Source of the DNA: Alphaproteobacteria bacterium
GTDB lineage: Bacteria; Pseudomonadota; Alphaproteobacteria; Reyranellales; Reyranellaceae
Length of the DNA: 7,488 nucleotides
Assembly: GCA_013290035.1 (NCBI GenBank)
Contig: JABCYT010000148.1
Location: 1 to 7,488 of the forward strand
Direction of reading: 5' to 3'
The translations under genes were made by a program, and so were the position numbers. The notes beneath the pieces were generated by a model, which made no database searches, was not told where the DNA came from, and worked only from the letters and a program-made list of their open reading frames with translations. Of the stretch, positions 5,599-7,488 are shown one piece after another; position 1 is the first letter of the stretch; each line of letters begins with the position of its first letter.

Positions 5599-5916
5599 AT
5601 GACAAACCGTCCCCTCATCGCCCTCGTCCTCGTCCTCGCCGCCGCGGCCACGCAAGCCGAGGCGCGCTCACCGATCGGCGGCGCGACCATGCCGCGCGAT
5701 CCCCTGCAGACCGATCCGCTCGGCCCGCGCAGCGAGCCCACCGTCACCGTGGCCCAGGCGGTCGCGCGCACGCAGATCGAAAAGAGCGGCTACTCGGCCG
5801 TGCGCGGCCTGACGCGCGGCACCGACGGCACCTGGCATGCCGTGGCGCGCAACCCCGGCAACACGCCCGTCGCCGTCGCGCTCGACAACCAGGGCAAGGT
5901 CGTCGAGACGCGCTAG
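5599..5916 (+). CDS. Small secreted PepSY-like protein
   Basis: A 105-residue exported protein. MTNRPLIALVLVLAAAATQA is a classic Sec signal with likely cleavage near AQ-type sites TQA (18-20) or AEA (20-22). After a low-complexity linker rich in proline and arginine (23-46), the C-terminal 59 residues look like one PepSY-type domain: VTVAQAVARTQIEKSGYSAV (49-68, helix ending in the typical GY), then RGLTRGTDGTWHAVARN and VAVALDNQGKVVE, the paired strands with the usual 'G-W-A' and 'D-x-G-x-V' points. PepSY domains in the periplasm often inhibit or modulate proteases or bind cell-surface partners; no partner is visible here. The gene appears monocistronic, with its own -10 region, ribosome site and a strong terminator. 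Recognition of PepSY is by pattern only. Confidence 0.87.
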   Translation: MTNRPLIALVLVLAAAATQAEARSPIGGATMPRDPLQTDPLGPRSEPTVTVAQAVARTQIEKSGYSAVRGLTRGTDGTWHAVARNPGNTPVAVALDNQGKVVETR

Positions 5917-5943
5917 ACGTCTCCCGACCTTGGCGAAACACCG

Positions 5944-5973
5944 GCCCGCCCCGTTCCGACGGGGCGGGCTTTT
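5944..5973 (+). terminator. Intrinsic terminator after the PepSY-like gene
   Basis: A perfect 10-base-pair GC stem (5944-5953 with 5960-5969) around the loop TTCCGA is followed directly by TTTT and, after CG, TTT. It lies 27 bases after the stop codon at 5916 and insulates the methyltransferase gene from upstream transcription. Confidence 0.9.
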
Positions 5974-5991
5974 CGTTTCGCCGCCGCTACC

Positions 5992-6000
5992 TGCTACAGT
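5992..6000 (+). promoter_or_regulatory. Candidate extended -10 of the MetE-like gene
   Basis: TGCTACAGT has an extended TGN and TACAGT (four of six matches to TATAAT). It lies just after the terminator and implies a start near 6007, the first base of the ribosome site. It shares the TGCTAnnnT pattern with the element at 4867-4875. The -35 region (TTCGTT, 5972-5977) is poor. Confidence 0.45.
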
Positions 6001-6006
6001 GTTCGC

Positions 6007-6014
6007 AGGGGAGG
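6007..6014 (+). promoter_or_regulatory. Strong ribosome binding site AGGGGAGG
   Basis: AGGGGAGG ends 9 bases before the ATG at 6024 and fixes that codon as the start. Confidence 0.8.
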
Positions 6015-6023
6015 ACGGCGGCG

Positions 6024-7076
6024 ATGTCCCGGTATCCAAGATACGCGACGACCGTCGTCGGCGCGCATAGCGTGCCCGACTGGTACGAAGCGCTCGATCG
6101 CCTCGTCGCCGTGGGCCAGCTCGGGCTCGCGGCCATGGCCGACGCCCAATATCGCTGCACCCAGGCCGCCATCCTCGACCAGGAGCTGGCCGGCATCGAC
6201 GTCGTGACCGGCGGCGAGATGCACCGGCGTACGCACAACCGCCACTCGCCGCCCAACGCCATGCTGAACTTCTTCTGGCAGAAGATCGGCGCGTTCCAGG
6301 GCAGCACCAAGCCCAGGCCCATCACGCCGCACGATCCCGACGTCTTCCATCCCGCCGCGACCTGCCGAGGCGCGATCGCGGAGACCATCGATCTCGGCCT
6401 GGCCGACGAATTCAAGATGGTCTCGGCGCTGACGAAGCGCCCGGTCAAGATCACCATGACCGGCCCGCACATGCTCTGCCGCGTGGCCTACGACGAGCAT
6501 TACGGCGACATCGCCCGCATGATGGCCGACATGGGCAAGCTGCTGCGCCAGAATTTCCACCGGCTGGTCGACGCCGGATGCCGCAACATCCAGATCGACG
6601 AGCCGCTGTTCACCATGGCCGACGATGCCGAGGTCGCCGCCGCGGTCGATGCCATCAACCTCGCGATCGCCGACCTGCCCGGCGAGGTGCACGTCTCGAC
6701 GCACATCTGCCAGGGCAACTACGCCGTCGGCAAGGAGTATGACGGCCAGATCGGCCACCGCTATTTCGACGTCGGCCGCTACAAGGCCGACCATGTCTGC
6801 CGCATCGAGTGCTCGTCCTACCTGGTCGAACACGACATGGCGCACCATTACGAAGGCCGGCTGGGCGACCGCCAGCTCGGCGTGGGCGCCGTGAACGTGC
6901 AGGACCCCAAGGTCGAGAGCGGCGAGACCGTGGTCGAGCGCATCCGGGCCTGCGGCTGGCTGGCGCCGGAGCAGACCATCATCACCTCGTCCTGCGGCTT
7001 CAACCACCTGCCGCGCCGTACCGCCCTCGGCAAGCTGCAGGCGATGGCCGCGGCCAAGCGCATGCTGGGCGGCTGA
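6024..7076 (+). CDS. MetE C-terminal-type, cobalamin-independent methionine synthase family methyltransferase
   Basis: A 350-residue cytoplasmic TIM-barrel protein equal to only the catalytic C-terminal half of MetE (COG0620); full MetE is about 750 residues. Family members transfer a methyl group to a thiol activated by zinc. The zinc ligands can be placed: histidine 227 and cysteine 229 in THICQGN, glutamate 262 in RIECSS, and cysteine 324 in SSCGFNHLPRR. IDEP (191-194) matches the substrate-binding IDEPA of MetE, and TTVVGAHSVPDW (9-20) and GGEMHR (63-68) match the barrel's first strands. Without the N-terminal half, folate triglutamate use is uncertain; archaeal 'core MetE' proteins take methyl groups from methylcobalamin instead, and other family members use different methyl donors or thiols. 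It is preceded by a terminator, promoter and strong ribosome site, and followed after 2 bases by a PAS protein. Confidence 0.9.
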   Translation: MSRYPRYATTVVGAHSVPDWYEALDRLVAVGQLGLAAMADAQYRCTQAAILDQELAGIDVVTGGEMHRRTHNRHSPPNAMLNFFWQKIGAFQGSTKPRPITPHDPDVFHPAATCRGAIAETIDLGLADEFKMVSALTKRPVKITMTGPHMLCRVAYDEHYGDIARMMADMGKLLRQNFHRLVDAGCRNIQIDEPLFTMADDAEVAAAVDAINLAIADLPGEVHVSTHICQGNYAVGKEYDGQIGHRYFDVGRYKADHVCRIECSSYLVEHDMAHHYEGRLGDRQLGVGAVNVQDPKVESGETVVERIRACGWLAPEQTIITSSCGFNHLPRRTALGKLQAMAAAKRMLGG

Positions 7077-7078
7077 GC

Positions 7079-7488
7079 ATGACCGGAGGGTCGCTCGATC
7101 GGGCGTCGCATGCCGCCGCCGAACTGCTCGCTCTTGCCGAACAGGCCGGGCGCCTCGGGCTCGTCGAGTGGGACGTCGCCGCGGGCACGGTGCGCCTCTC
7201 GTCGCGCTGCCTCGAGCTCTACGGCCTCGATCATTCCACTTTCGACGGCCGCTACGAGACCTTCCTCGCCTGCGTCTATCGCGAGGACCAGCCGCGCGCC
7301 ACCGCGCGCATGGCGCAGGCCTTCGCCGACCGCGAGGCACAGGTCGACGTCGACTACCGCATCATCCGGCCAAGCGACGGCGAGCTGCGCTGGATCGAGG
7401 CACGACGGTTGGTCTTCTACGACAAGACCGGCGCACCGCAGCGCGTGGTCGGCGTCAGCGTCGACGTCACGGAGCAGAAGCGCGCCTC
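7079..7488 (+). CDS. PAS-domain signalling protein, N-terminal part (runs off right edge)
   Basis: The first 136 residues of a cytoplasmic sensor protein, open to the end of the window. After a short helix (11-25) comes one PAS domain of the PAS_3 type with its PAC segment: GLVEWDVAAGTVRLSSRC (27-44), LELYGL (45-50), FLACVYREDQPRATARMAQAF (62-82) resembling the 'hPdD' turn, VDYRIIRPSDGELRWIEARR (91-110) and VVGVSVDVTEQKRA (123-136), the usual exit from PAS into a coiled-coil linker. Such an N-terminus most often leads to a histidine kinase (HWE or HisKA) or a GGDEF/EAL protein, but the output domain is outside the window. The ATG lies 2 bases after the methyltransferase stop with only a weak ribosome site, so it is probably translated by coupling from that gene. 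Confidence 0.88.
   Translation, partial: MTGGSLDRASHAAAELLALAEQAGRLGLVEWDVAAGTVRLSSRCLELYGLDHSTFDGRYETFLACVYREDQPRATARMAQAFADREAQVDVDYRIIRPSDGELRWIEARRLVFYDKTGAPQRVVGVSVDVTEQKRA

Noticed and set aside
5994..7340. 448-codon minus-strand open frame opposite the MetE-like gene
   Set aside because: The plus strand encodes a clear zinc methyltransferase and a PAS domain; the minus frame has no recognisable fold.

Overview
The window is GC-rich, densely packed bacterial DNA. Codon use strongly favours G/C at third positions, and the protein families present (NnrU, paired short chromate-transporter halves, an ABC ATPase with an NFSSPY segment, a stand-alone MetE C-terminal domain) suggest an alphaproteobacterium of the Rhodospirillales/Hyphomicrobiales kind. 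This placement is an inference; no rRNA, tRNA or other marker is present. I see no mobile element, CRISPR array, phage gene or change in composition.

Layout. (1) Positions 1-1607, minus strand: a class I/II PLP aminotransferase followed 7 bases later by an ABC-2-type ATPase cut by the left edge, probably one transcript. (2) Positions 1741-4135, plus strand, divergent from the first: a small BamE/OmlA-like lipoprotein, a protein resembling the CYTH/triphosphate-tunnel fold, and the N- and C-type halves of a chromate (CHR) transporter. The last three genes are joined by ATGA start/stop overlaps. (3) Positions 4132-4698, minus strand: a secreted, cysteine-rich MORN-repeat protein whose stop codon shares the tetranucleotide CTAG with the stop of the last CHR gene. 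(4) Position 4882 onward, plus strand: an NnrU-family membrane protein, then a small secreted PepSY-like protein ending in a strong intrinsic terminator. (5) Position 6024 onward: a zinc-type, MetE C-terminal-only methyltransferase, with a PAS-domain signalling protein starting 2 bases after it and leaving the window on the right.

Most of the window is ordinary chromosomal housekeeping and envelope genes. The least explained parts are the CYTH-like protein coupled to a split CHR transporter, and the solo MetE core coupled to a PAS sensor. Three plus-strand genes have a candidate -10 element so close to the start that their transcripts would have very short leaders or none. I do not see convincing evidence for a wholly new biological system.
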